Assembly: GCA_037833965.1 (NCBI GenBank)
Contig: AP031354.1
Location: 9,030,001 to 9,094,000 of the forward strand
Direction: 5' to 3'
DNA length: 64,000 nt
From: Marchantia polymorpha subsp. ruderalis
Taxonomy: Eukaryota > Streptophyta > Marchantiopsida > Marchantiales > Marchantiaceae
Numbering within the stretch: the stretch's first letter is position 1; every line of letters starts with the position of its first letter. This document shows, one piece after another, positions 1 through 11,324 of this stretch. Below the pieces are notes generated by a model that was not told where the DNA came from, did not search any database, and was given only the letters and a program-made list of their open reading frames with translations. Both the position numbers and the translations under genes were made by a program.

Positions 1-3000
1 CTCCTCATTCAGTGTAAAGAGATCTTACCACGAGATTGTCCAAGATCAAAGAGTCATGTAACCATTCATAGGGGCCCAGCCCCAGGCCCCTCCCTTCTTC
101 TGAATCACTCTCCCGAGCCCGTGTGCCAAGCTTAACTCTCCTAGTTAGAAGAAAGAGATTAGTAGATTTATCCCCAGTGCTAAAAGAAAGGATGTGGGAC
201 GCTCGGAATGAAAATCATATGGCAGAGAACAATCATGAGTCTCCAACCTTTCATCCAAGATTTACTCCATGTACGTGGTGGAATTGATCAGTTCACGGGG
301 TTTTAGAGAAAAGACACCTACTGCAGCTAAATTATGTTTATCTCTGGGGAAATATCTCTCCGTAAAGCTGCGGATGTTTGAGAACTGTCGGAAGCTGACA
401 GCCTGAACCTGATTTCAATCCCAAAACCCCATCAGCTTTACATTGCTGAGTAAGTCTAAAAGCAAGGCTACCACGAGAAATAAAAAGCGGAACGGACACC
501 GAGGAAGGCACAATTTATAATATCTGGGGGCACCGTAGAAGAATGAGTGGTGTAGCATAAGAAGAAGATGACAGACGTCTGGACTCTGGACAAGTGAACA
601 TACGTCTGTAGGAGTCTTCCGACGGGGTGAGCATGTGAAGAATGGAAAGAATCAGAACGTACCCAAGCTACATGAGCCGAATGAGGATCGAGAAACATAT
701 AACTGTACTGCATGATATGTGAAACAGAAAGCATGTCAACATGATTTCAGTGCTACGTATCAACAAGATTTAAGGATGGGATGAAAAAAAATCTCAGGTC
801 TCTACACTCTGAGACAATTAAGTGCCACATTGTTAAGCTCAAGCTGCTTGGGAAATTGACTTCTATAATAAGAATCCACCAAATGAGGAGCGCTTGGGAA
901 CAAGATCTGCAACATAAAATGAATGAAGAAGAGGCTACCGAACAAGAAGAAAGTAGGACTTTGAAGGTATTTGAAGGAGATAAGAGCAGTTATGAGGGAC
1001 ATAAACAGAAAGACGTGGACTCCGAATCTGAATTGAAGGACTTCAGCTAACTTTACAAGAAATCCCTGTCAATCAAGAATGGTTCATATGCGTGCTGTTT
1101 ACAAATGACCAGCCTTGTGCACGCTGAGCTGATCAGTGCGTGACTCGAAGATGTCTGTAACGAGGAGTCTGCACATTATCTGGTATGGCAGACCTTTCAG
1201 GGCATGCTGTTCGGTTATGGCAAATTACGGAATCTTCCAGTGTATTTTTGAAGCTTCAACCTCTTCATCAATCACGCTAGCAAGATCGGTAGAATTTGAA
1301 GCAACTTTACGAAAATAATAATGAAACCATGTGAATGAGATAAACAGGAATCAGCACATAGTTATATAAGATCTACGAACTCCAGGTAGAGGTTACATCT
1401 AAAGGACGCACTACAGTATGAAAATTCGTCTTGATATTTTGCAAGAATACATGTCATTTAGGCTTCGGAGAGGGAGAAGCATTTGGTGGAGAAAGGTGAT
1501 TAAGTTTGGACATTTTTTAAATATTTGAACACAGTAGCTACGATCGCGCATGCCTTCCTAGGTGCTTGGAGACAGACTACACTGCCGAAACTAGAATTGA
1601 TCTGAACTTCGTTTGAAGTCCAACGCAGGGAGCAGCTCAAGATCCACCAGCGACTGGTGATGGACTGGTGGTGGAGATCTGGACTAGGCACATTGTTAGG
1701 TACTATGTAACCATTAATATCGTGCTCTATATGTAGAATTGATTATTGTTGGGAGATGTCGGGTCGGTGGCAGACGCGTAGTAGAAAGATCCCGCATCAA
1801 TTGTCCATTCCTGGATGCGGTCTCTAGAGTTGGACGGCTTCACAGAAACATTAGCAGCCTTGAATTGTCGCACAGAGACAAATCTAGACCTCAAGGAAAG
1901 AAATGAATGAAGAATCGTTCGATGCTGAGAGAGGCAGGTCTGAAAGACCTTCCTCGTTTCTTCAGAGTGAATTCTAGATCTGATCATCTAAACCGAATTC
2001 TAAATTTTTAGTCTCTTCGAAACTACAGGCTGTGTGATGTTAAAACCTTCAGATCTAAAAATGTAGTTTCAAAACTGACTGTCACCTATCGTTCCTCATG
2101 ATTGAAGGATGTTCCAGCCTTCCCGTACCTGGCAAAGCGAAGCTGGATGATATAAGCGCCACGCATAATATGAGCGGAACTCACTTGGATGTGCTCGGCA
2201 ATTACGATTGTCTGCACTAAAATACAAAGACGATTGCATGAACCCCACGTTTTAACGAAGTGATTTGACTGTGTCAGCTGTGACGCGTAATCACTCAAAA
2301 GCCTCAGGCACACAACTGCACACTTAGCATTATTAATCAGAATCCAGGCTAGAAAAACAGTTCCAGATGTTTGTCTAAGACAGCATCGAAACACCTCCGT
2401 CAGAAGACTCCGTTATGTTTGCAGCTGCAACGAGACGAGTTAGATCTACATACCGCTCATAAACCGATCGTGAGCCACAAAGACGTGGAAATTCTACAGT
2501 CTTTTAGGTTGGCATGATTTTTGGTTGTAAGAAAGGGTACATGAACTGGGTAAAGGGCACGTACATGTGGTCAGATCATCTGCAAGCTCTTCACAAACGA
2601 GAAGTTCATTTTCACATTCACTTTGAACTGCACACTGAGAAAATTTCCAATGTCAGCATCCAGAGCGCACAGTTATATGCACAATATTCTAGATGAAATT
2701 TGAGTTTCATGTCCAGAATAATCCGTATCGTTACGAGCTTAGAAGAGAATGAAGTACCTGATTGCTGCTCGTCTGTTCTGATATGTTCAGAGGGCCTAGG
2801 GCCTGCAGTGTTGATATGACCATGCACAACCTCAAGGAATGATACATGTTAGCAAATTAAGACATCAAACCCAATCGATCATTATCTGACTTGGCTTCAC
2901 TCGTTAGAAGATTAGAAATTTTCATCTACTTCCAGATCCTGAGTTCCTTCCACGGAAATCTCAAGGGAAGGAATCCAGGATCTAAAACCAGATCAAAATT

Positions 3001-5640
3001 TCACAGTAATACACATGATGCTCGAACTATCAGCAATCGATCCACAGCATATAGTTCACACTTGCCCTCCCATATTTATACTCCAAAACCAGTAGATGGG
3101 GGAAATTTTACCAGCGAGGGAGACAGGTCAGATGCACTAAATAAAGTGACCCGGTGCACTCGATTTGTCAAAAGCATCCAGTGACATGAAAGCTATGATT
3201 CCGGTGTTCTTCCCACTGCAAGGAAGGACTATGCTGTACAGTTGAAGCACAATATTCAGGTTTACATGCCCATTCCGTGAACAAACGAAGAAAAGACAAT
3301 TGATTGACTTGTTGCAGCAGCAGGTCAGGTGATGATGATCTGTCGATGCAAGTAGTACAAGATGCGGTCAATATGATTCTGCCCATGGGAACTTTTCAGC
3401 GTGAAGCCGTCCATAGCTATTATGAAATTCGAAGATAAACCCGCTCGCAATGATCCATTCCAGCTTATAGCAATTTATGCTAAGCCAGCCACAAACTTGA
3501 AGCCTGTATTAGGGTCGTTTACTGATAATTGGTTTTTTTTTTAAAACGTCATTTATTGGTGACATATGCATCATGTTTTGTGATATACTTGATGGCTGCA
3601 GTTTATCACCTAGTTTCGAGGCATCGATATAATATTCTCTCTTTGATGTGATAGGTCAAGTGATACAGGGATCATCTGGCTTGGCCTTCAGTGTAAGTAC
3701 GGTTTGACTGCAGTCTTATGTAGTATCCACGCAGTTTAATAACAAACGCAGAGAGCAGTTACCAAAAACTTCTTCTTTGAGATCAAGATCTGGTGTGTGC
3801 TTTCAAGGCTGGTTATCCTTGTCTAATAAAATCTCTGACTGGAATAGCAGGTAAGGGACTTATCCTGCCTTATGTAAGACTGTACCTCATACCTGGTCAC
3901 ATTGCAGGTGGAATGACGGACCGATGGAGCTCTTGTACGTACTCTAGAAGGAGTTGCAGTGTCTACAGGTCTTACAACCAAGGCGTCGGACGATCAGAAA
4001 ATCTACTCGTCACAACAACATAAAATAAATTTTCTGATGCTATGGATGCAATGATGGAGAGTAGATTTTTGTGGAGAATTCGGATAATTGTGAATACTTA
4101 GACTTAGAAGCGGGGTCTGGATACATCACTCGGAGCTGTATGAGTTCCACAACGGAATGCTGTACTACTCATAACAGTATTACTCATGCTTTGAATTGCT
4201 GTAATGGTTTGCTTTGAAGCTCTTAGGTTCGATCAGATCTTGCAATCTTTCACGGGGATGTTCTTCGAGAAATATATGTACGAGATATTAGACATGGGGT
4301 CTCATGTACACGTATATATACTCCTGGAAGACTGACTTCGTATCTCGTGCAGCTTCCACTTACTAATCTATTGATCCCGTTTCAAATCGACGTTCTTCTA
4401 CAGACGAAGGATGGAAATGAAAGCTCGTCTTTTGCATTGGCAGAGCGCCAGAATCTAGTAAAGGAAAACGTGGCTAGCACAGGATTCCTATCCTTCTCTT
4501 ACAAATGGCGTATACTGAGCACTGCTATAATAAGAATAGTTGCTGACATCCCATCTTCATTCTCGACGAATCTAGGTGAGACTTACACGCCTCTAACATA
4601 AACAAATAAGCTTATCCATAACTTAAGGTTCATGAGATTCCCATCAACATGAGCTTGAGGAAGGCAAACTCTTGAACAGTGCAGAGAATCCAAATCACAC
4701 AATCCATCAATCTCAGCCATACTCATCATGAGATGATCATCTCAACCTCGTGCTTCACAGGAGGCATCCATCTCGAGATACACAGAATTTTAGGAGTCGT
4801 CGGTAGTATTAGTGCCCTCGAACAGAAATCGCGTAAGTGGATGTACGCAGCAGCAGCAGCGCTTGAAGAGCACAAAAATCAGAACTTCTGTGAGTAGTTG
4901 TTGGTTGGTTTTGGATCAGTTTGGTGGAATCTTCTATTAACGCGCACAAGAGGTTTCGACTTTCGGTGGGGCCACAATTTCCTTAATAATGGAGTCTTAT
5001 GTGGGTCTCACTCACGCGTACAATCCCGCTTGCCAATCAGCCTTGTACGCTGCGAGTGGGAGCCGCTGGCTGCATCTTCAGCTTTCTATCTCGCGTGCAA
5101 TTTTTTATTCCTCCATCGACCTGTGGACGATGTCGCCAACATCGGAGCACTCACTGTTTGTACTGTTTTATGTCCAAGGGCTTCCAGTCTACTCGAGCAC
5201 ATCCCTCGAAGCCAAGTAATTGGCCGCTATCATTTCATTAAATGTGCGCCTAGACTAGCTCTCATCATCAGCAGTCGCCGAGTACTGGCGATGTCGTCCA
5301 TTCTGATGATCACCGGCGAATATATTATGGGCCACCATTCTGACATACATCATTCGCTTCCGGTAATTCGGTAATTCCGGATGCTATCAATTTCATGTGA
5401 CCTTGTGGGGCAGGTTAATCTTCTTGTCGCCTCCAGATTCAACCCCGTTTCCCTAAATCGTCCGCCGTATTAGCCGCGGTTTCTTGAAGAACTACATCTT
5501 TGTCCATAACTTCAAAACGACCAGCTACTTTTCTGGTATTCATCCTACAGCGTATCATCAATAGAATCCACCTTTCCGCCCGAAAGAGTTACATTTCCGT
5601 CCCAACAGTAGGATACATATCATGTCACATGTGCGCAGAT
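1..5640. other. intergenic, no recognisable gene
   Basis: No protein family was recognised on either strand. The longest open frame is 4898-5374 (+, 158 codons). Its translation shows no motif, and other plus-strand frames over 4989-5241 are also open, so openness there means little. Composition is mixed, about 40-45% GC by eye, with no tandem array. Exons of a gene with short coding pieces could be missed here without transcript data. Confidence 0.6.
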
Positions 5641-6294
5641 GACTTGTAAGTCGATATCGGAGGAGATATGGAATCAGCGTTGTTTTGATATGATGAAAAT
5701 GTAATTTATATTGTACTTAAAGTTGTAAATGAATAAAAATACTTCTATTATTTATATTGTGATTAAAAAATTAGCTTGCTACTATTATTTATAATATGAT
5801 TATATTTTTTTTAAATGTAATTTTTTGTTTAATATTTAATCAAGTATTGTAAAATAAAGTGAATAATAGTTAATTCAGTTAATATAATTATGATTAGTAT
5901 GTTATTGATAATTTCCCATGATTCAATCTAGAGTTACAATTGTCTCTTTCTATGTTGGATGTCTAGATTTTGCATTCATATCTTCCAATAATAAAATTAT
6001 AAATTACAATTAAGAAATATTTGAATTTTTCTTTAATCTAATTATATAAAAAAATGAATAATGATACAAATTTTTACAAATCTAAAAAAAAATTGAACTA
6101 AGTTTCATAAAATTGATATATATGGATATTTTAAATAATTTGGTTGAATAGATAAGTGAAAAAATTAACATCAATACAAAAAATCAAAAATTTAAAATCA
6201 TAACATAAATGTGATACATATTTTAATAATATTATTATAAATATTTTTTTAATATTTATAAATTAAATTATTTTTTATAATTTTTAAATAAATT
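5641..6294. other. AT-rich intergenic block
   Basis: The sequence changes sharply from mixed composition to long A/T runs with almost no G or C. No open frame is worth reporting. It directly precedes the first LTR-like repeat and is probably decayed transposon or insertion-rich heterochromatin. Confidence 0.6.
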
Positions 6295-7330
6295 ATTTTA
6301 ATATTTTTAGCCTTTCTATCAATTATTAAATTATACACTAGAGTTGGATTGACATTTTAAACTTTAAACTATATATGGAGATATTGTTGAAGTTAACTCC
6401 GATGAAGGAGTATTCTCAGGTTATAGTTATTTATAGCTAGGTGTGTCGTTGGCATTGGATATAAATATAGTCCCAAGGCTTCTAATCGGGAGAACATTCA
6501 ATATTCAGCATTTAATAGATATTCTCGTGTGTTTCAGAAGTATACGTAGTTTCTGAGGGTGAACCAAGTCATATGAGTGTCCCGTGTGCTTTTATTTGGC
6601 TTCAATGATTCCTCTTTTAAAAATTTTCACATTTAAAAATTGGTTTTAGAGCAGGCTTATGACTCAGAGTTTGGACCTAGGGTTTTTGTTATGTGTTTTT
6701 TCACTTATGTGTACATTGAAAATTTTGGTTTACTTTTTTGAAAGATTGTTAATAGAAGAAAATTTTTGTTTAGTTTCTTTTTTAGTTTTCTGAATCATGT
6801 TGATTGTTTTTCTAGTTTCTTTTTCAGTCTTTTGAATCTTGTTATCAATTTTTTCAATTTCTTTGTTAGTTTTCAAAACCTTGTTGACAGATTTTTCAAT
6901 TTTTTGGTTAGTTTTCAGAATCTTGTCAATAGTTTTAAGTGCAAAAGTATTTTTTCAGTTGTGTCTCTATCAGTTTTCTTTTATGTAGTTGACGCTTTGC
7001 TGACATGTTATTTAGTGAAAAGTTTCCACTTACGGTTATATGAAAATGCTTTTAAATTCTATTTTTCCTAAATGTTGCTAAGTTTTTGGTCGAAGCTTGA
7101 ACTTATTGATTCTAACAGTTCTCAACAACTATTTTTAAAGCGTACTTTGTGAGATAGTGATTGAAATGACACACTTCGAAGTTGGATTCTAATAGTTTTT
7201 AAAGGTACCTATCGATTAAGGTGAAAAAATGAAACATCTTATTATGAGTGATTGAGATTGGGAAGAGAAGAGAGTCAAAAGCGGAGCAGACTGCCCGTAG
7301 AAACGCGACGGCAAACTTTTCTTTTTTGAG
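6295..7330 (+). mobile_element. diverged LTR-retroelement repeat, copy 1 (copia-like)
   Basis: This ~1 kb block is repeated in the same orientation at 8405-9420 with many substitutions and small indels. Shared landmarks in order are a 'cctttctatca..ttatta' start, a 'gtgtgtttca' segment, a 'gggtgaacca' segment typical of the R/U5 part of plant copia LTRs, and TGGTTTTAGAGCAGG at 6641. The last differs at two of 15 positions from TGGTATCAGAGCAGG, the usual plant initiator-tRNA-Met primer site. Downstream comes a T-rich leader with repeated 'tagttttc' and 'cagttttc' motifs, ending near 'gagtcaaaagcgga'. The open frame 6766-7071 lies in this T-rich leader, gives a Phe-rich low-complexity translation and is not regarded as a gene. 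No reverse transcriptase or integrase motif was seen, so this is a remnant. Confidence 0.7.
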
Positions 7331-8048
7331 CACTGGGCCTCATAGGAGCGATGAATTTCACAAGTATTCAGTTTTCAAAGACTTCCTGCGCATGTAGGGT
7401 GTATGTTCCCCCCCCCCCCCTCCCCGCCTTTACTTCCACGTGGCCCACTTCCGAATGGCGAAGCGGCCAACGCAACCCCCAATTTTTTCTCCGATGCTTT
7501 TCAAAGTAATTCTTTTGGGAAAAAGTTCTAGGGAAAAGACAACCTTGCAACAGTCATGTTTAGTTATGCCTACTGCCCTGGGTGACATGTGGCACCTTCG
7601 CATAACGCACATCCAATACCGCCTCTTCCATTTTGCTTCCAGAGACTCTCGCCATGACCGCTCACTACACTACTGGGCTCGCAACAGGAACTCAAGGTTT
7701 CACTTGGATCAAGGATGAACCTGATGATCCAGTCAACGACTATTCAACGAAGAGTCAACAGAAATTAGTCATCAATCAGAACGATGTAGCATTCCAAATT
7801 TATTCTGATCAAGTCTCTGCTAGAATCTTCAGTAGCTCAAATGATGACTCTGTTCATATGAAAGATTATGAAGTATATATCTAATCTCCCATATCACACT
7901 CAACTGATGTTCAGTGTACTTGCTGAAAGAATCTGTCTCAGTTCTTGGATAACTTATGAAGCTTGATTAATATAGCTCCTCAGTTACCTAATGACAGAAG
8001 CAACAGTACATACTCCACTAAGACGAAATGAAAAAGAATATTCGAGTG

Positions 8049-8094
8049 AGGTGGGATGGCCCCCGAGCGGCGGGGACCGAGGGCCACCCCACCT
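8049..8094. repeat. GC-rich hairpin
   Basis: A 14-bp arm (AGGTGGGATGGCCC, 8049-8062) pairs with 8081-8094 with one G-T type mismatch, across an 18-base GC-rich loop. It sits in AT-rich DNA, with a second imperfect inverted repeat just downstream (about 8109-8160, 'cctatccc' facing 'gagatagg'). The function is unknown; it may be an end of a foreign element. Confidence 0.6.
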
Positions 8095-8247
8095 AACATG
8101 AGGCAGGAGATCCTATCCCCGAGGCAAGAGGGCCAACCCCCTCCTTGAGATAGGGTCCCTAGCTACGGGGCAAGAAGGACACAAAAAAAGTAATTTACTT
8201 TATATAAATTTTCTAGAGAGCAAACTTTTGGTACCCGTGAAAACCCT

Positions 8248-8289
8248 TCAACTTCTAATACTCATATCTTAATAAGTATTAGAAGTTGA
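8248..8289. repeat. perfect 15-bp inverted repeat
   Basis: TCAACTTCTAATACT at 8248-8262 and its exact reverse complement at 8275-8289 flank a 12-base AT-rich loop. The neighbouring text ('aaacttttggta...', 'ggaacaaaaatt') resembles the arms of the inverted-repeat element at 16483-17665, so this may be a folded or truncated relative of it. Confidence 0.55.
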
Positions 8290-8404
8290 TGGTTCAGTTG
8301 AGTGTTTATCTTTATGTTAACACATGAACTAGACTTGGAACAAAAATTAAAACTATATATATCCTTCACTCTACAATAAAAAAAAACCAATTAATTAATT
8401 AATT

Positions 8405-9420
8405 ATTTCAATTTTTTTGGCCTTTCTATCAGTTATTACATTATACATTGAAGTTGCATTTATGACCGTCGGATTGATTTTTTAAACTTTGATCTATATA
8501 AAAATATGTTGAGGTTAATTTAGATTATAGCTATTTATAGTTAGGTGTGTCGTTGACTTTGGATATAAATATATCCCCAAGGTTTCTACTCGAGAAAGCA
8601 TTCAATATTCAGCATTCAGAAAATCTTCCCGTGTGTTTCAACCATGGATGTAGCCCCTAAGGGTGAACCACGTTATGTAAGTGTATCGTGTGTTTCTATT
8701 TGGCTTAGATGATTCCTCATTTTATGTTTAAAAATTGGTAGTAGATCGGACTTACGACTCGGAGTTGGATCCAAGTTTTTTGTTATGTGTTTTTTCACTT
8801 ACGCGTACTGTGAAAATTTTGTTTTACTTTTATGAAAGCTTGTTAATGGAAGAAAATTTTTCATTCACTTTCTTTTTCAGTCTTCTGGATTTTTTTGACA
8901 GTTTTTCAAGTTTCTTTTTCAATTTTCAAAATTGTGTTGACAGTTTTCAGCGTTAACAGTTTTTTTTCTTCAGTTTTGAAAACCCAATCGACAGTAGTAA
9001 ATGTAGTAACAGACACTTATAAAGTGCTATTTCAGTTGTGTTTATATCAGTTTTCTATTCTGTATTTGAAGCTTTGTTGAAAGGTTGTTTAGTGAAAACT
9101 TTCCACTTATGGTTGTGTGAAAATGCTTTTTAATTTTATTTTTCCTAAACTTTGCTAAGCTTTGTTAAGTCAAAAGTTGAACGTGTTGATTCTAATAGTT
9201 TTCAGCGATTGTTTTTGAAGTGTCCTTCGTGAGGTAGTAATAGAAATGACACACTTTGAAGTTGGACTCTAACAATTTTAGAAATTACATATCGATTGGA
9301 GTGAAAAGTTGAAAACGTCTCATTGTGAGTGATTAAGTTCAGGAAGAGAATAGAGTCAAAAGCGGAACGGATTCTCGGAAGAAGGGCATAGGTAAACTTT
9401 TCTTTTCTGAACGTGTGAAT
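8405..9420 (+). mobile_element. diverged LTR-retroelement repeat, copy 2 (copia-like)
   Basis: Direct, diverged counterpart of 6295-7330, with the same order of landmarks. These are the start motif, 'gtgtgtttcaaccatggatgta', 'aagggtgaaccacgt' (closer to the usual copia R/U5 text than copy 1), a decayed primer-like TGGTAGTAGATCGGAC at 8736, the T-rich leader, and the ending 'gagtcaaaagcggaacgg'. Short open frames at 8735-8956 and 8895-9080 are Phe-rich leader translations and not genes. The divergence between copies by eye suggests an old duplication or old insertions. Confidence 0.7.
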
Positions 9421-9769
9421 CTAAAAGCTAGACTCACATGTTAAGTTATGATAAAAAGGATTTAATGTTAGTGATAGAGATTAGTAAAGTAAACAAATAA
9501 ATAAAATAAAATAAATAGTCATAGTTCTAGGTTTATTAGATAGACAGCCTACCGAAGTGGAGTTTGGGGTCCCCAAAGGGGATGTTGCTTCGATGGATGA
9601 GGGGCTGAAAAAGGAAGGTATGGCTAGCGGATGGAGATCGCTGCTTGACGGTGGCCGAGGTGGAAAAAAATAAGAACCATTATCATCGAATTGGAGTAAG
9701 CTCTCTTGGCGGAGTTGCTGTTGCCTATACAGTACGCAAACACTTAATAACTAAGGCCTTGCTCTTCAG

Positions 9770-9892
9770 GAGCAAGGAGACATTGTTCCCATCAAAGATA
9801 AACAAACATTTGTTGAGAAGGTCCTGCGAATTTTTGCAAGTTTGATGGCAAAGTTGGAAAAATCCGTGAACAAAGAATTGAAGTCACAATAG
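9770..9892 (+). pseudogene. orphan exon-like open segment, unknown family
   Basis: A pyrimidine-rich acceptor 'tgctcttcag' is followed by 41 codons ending in TAG at 9890-9892. The peptide reads like a real protein: a charged amphipathic stretch (VEKVLRIFASLMAKLEKS) followed by VNKELKSQ. No upstream partner exon was found. The surroundings are transposon-rich, so it is more likely a captured or decayed exon than a working gene. I do not recognise the family. Confidence 0.3.
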
Positions 9893-11324
9893 TACATATT
9901 GTTGAGGAATTCATGCCTCTTAATTCCAAACCTTCGGTGGATGTCAGATCAAATATCCTGAAAGCAAAAGTATCCTCCGTCAAAGGAGAATCGGGGAGCT
10001 ACGAAGAAGAGATGCAAGCAGTTGAAACTTCCGCGCATGAATACTCTTCGCAATGGATAGCAAGAGTTCCCTGCAGGAAGGAAGGTGAACACAACGGCAA
10101 GTGCTACAAGAGTGGCAGGGACGCGCAAAATCAAAATGGAAAATTGAGAGTTAACATTAAATCTCAGGCGAGACGGGGATTAATAGTTTGTACAGAGCTT
10201 GGAGTGTGCGGATATGTGAACGGCGGGGAAGGACAGACAAGGGGATAGACGTGGCGGGCGAAGGGGAATCTCGAGACATAGAGAACGGCAACAAGCACCG
10301 AGTATGTACGTAAAGATGGCGGAACAGTTAAAGGGAGCAAGTACCAATTGCCTACAATTAGTGTTCGTTGTTGACAACACATGCGCTGTTGGCAGCGCCT
10401 GCGATACGGCAATGCGATGTAGGCCGCACCCGGCGGCGGCTACTGCCAGGTATGGGCCTCTGCGGGATGCGCGTTAGGGTTTGGGAGCTGGCACCTACCG
10501 GCTGTTGAGGCTCGAATCTGGGACGGGGTTGGGTCTGGCGGAGGAAGTGTAGAGTCGCATTTTTGGTGTGTAGGTTTTTTTGGTAGAGCTCTCCGTGGAG
10601 GAGAGAGGAGGTGACAAAATCGAAAGAGAAGGGTGAGACGAAATTGAGAGAAAGTGTTCTTAGTTTGAAATCAAGTGAGAGGGGTGAGACGAAACTGGGG
10701 GTGAGGGTGATCTTCTGTGCAGGAAGGGGAAGTGGAGCGCAGGGCAGTCTAGTGTGTTGTTGGCTGGTAGGGTACGGAGAGGGGTGCTTCAATGTGGAAT
10801 TTTGCAGTTTCCAAAGAATATGTATTTTTAGGCTACTCGGTCTTGGATTTGTATTGTCGTTGTACTGTGGTCTGTGAAAAGGAGCAAGTCGTTGAAATCC
10901 AGACTTACCAAACTTGATTCCACGCTATTGAGAATTGTGAAAATATATCTATACTGTCACTTCAGTCCCCCACTCGATGCTACTCACCGGTGTCCATTCA
11001 ATCTAGGGTGAGGCGTTACACCTCACATAAAATGGTGCGTCTGCTGGGAGCCTAACTCGCCGTAAATTTATTTGAGTTATAATATAGTTACAATATTGGT
11101 TTTATTTTGTTTAACATATCAGTTTTATTTTTGAGAATATTTGATTGAACTGTATTGTTTTTCTTTTCCAAAAATTGAACATTGATGTTGTATCGTATTT
11201 GCTCGTAGTTTAGGCTATCAAGTGATTGCAAATATTGTTTTATGGTGCCATGCATGTGGTCTTTCTATTTTCATGATTTAGACGACGGTATCATCACGTG
11301 TGATATTAGACATGTGCTCAATAA
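9893..11324. other. intergenic, possible leader of the gag remnant
   Basis: Open frames 9913-10248 (+) and 10358-10792 (-) overlap purine-rich, locally repetitive DNA ('gggtgagacgaaa' occurs twice, near 10630 and 10681) and show no domain. Near 11034, 'atggtgcgtctgctgggag' resembles the text found just inside many plant Ty3-type elements, about 290 bp before the gag remnant. A 5' LTR may therefore end near 11030, but its partner was not found. Confidence 0.4.

Larger units (their letters stand above)
7331..8404. other. spacer between the two ~1 kb repeats
   Basis: A mixed segment of about 1.07 kb. It has a C run near 7411, a GC-rich hairpin at 8049-8094 and a perfect 15-bp inverted repeat at 8248-8262/8275-8289. 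A short open frame (7633-7884, +, 83 codons) contains an IKDEPDDP peptide but matches no family I know. If the flanking repeats are the LTRs of one element, this would be its shrunken internal region. If they are independent insertions, it is host DNA. Confidence 0.45.

Noticed and set aside
4898..5374. 158-codon open frame
   Set aside because: Two other plus-strand frames are open in the same place. There is no domain, signal or splice context.
10358..10792. 144-codon minus-strand frame
   Set aside because: It is Pro/Ser/Arg-rich, antisense to purine-rich repeated DNA, and has no recognisable domain.
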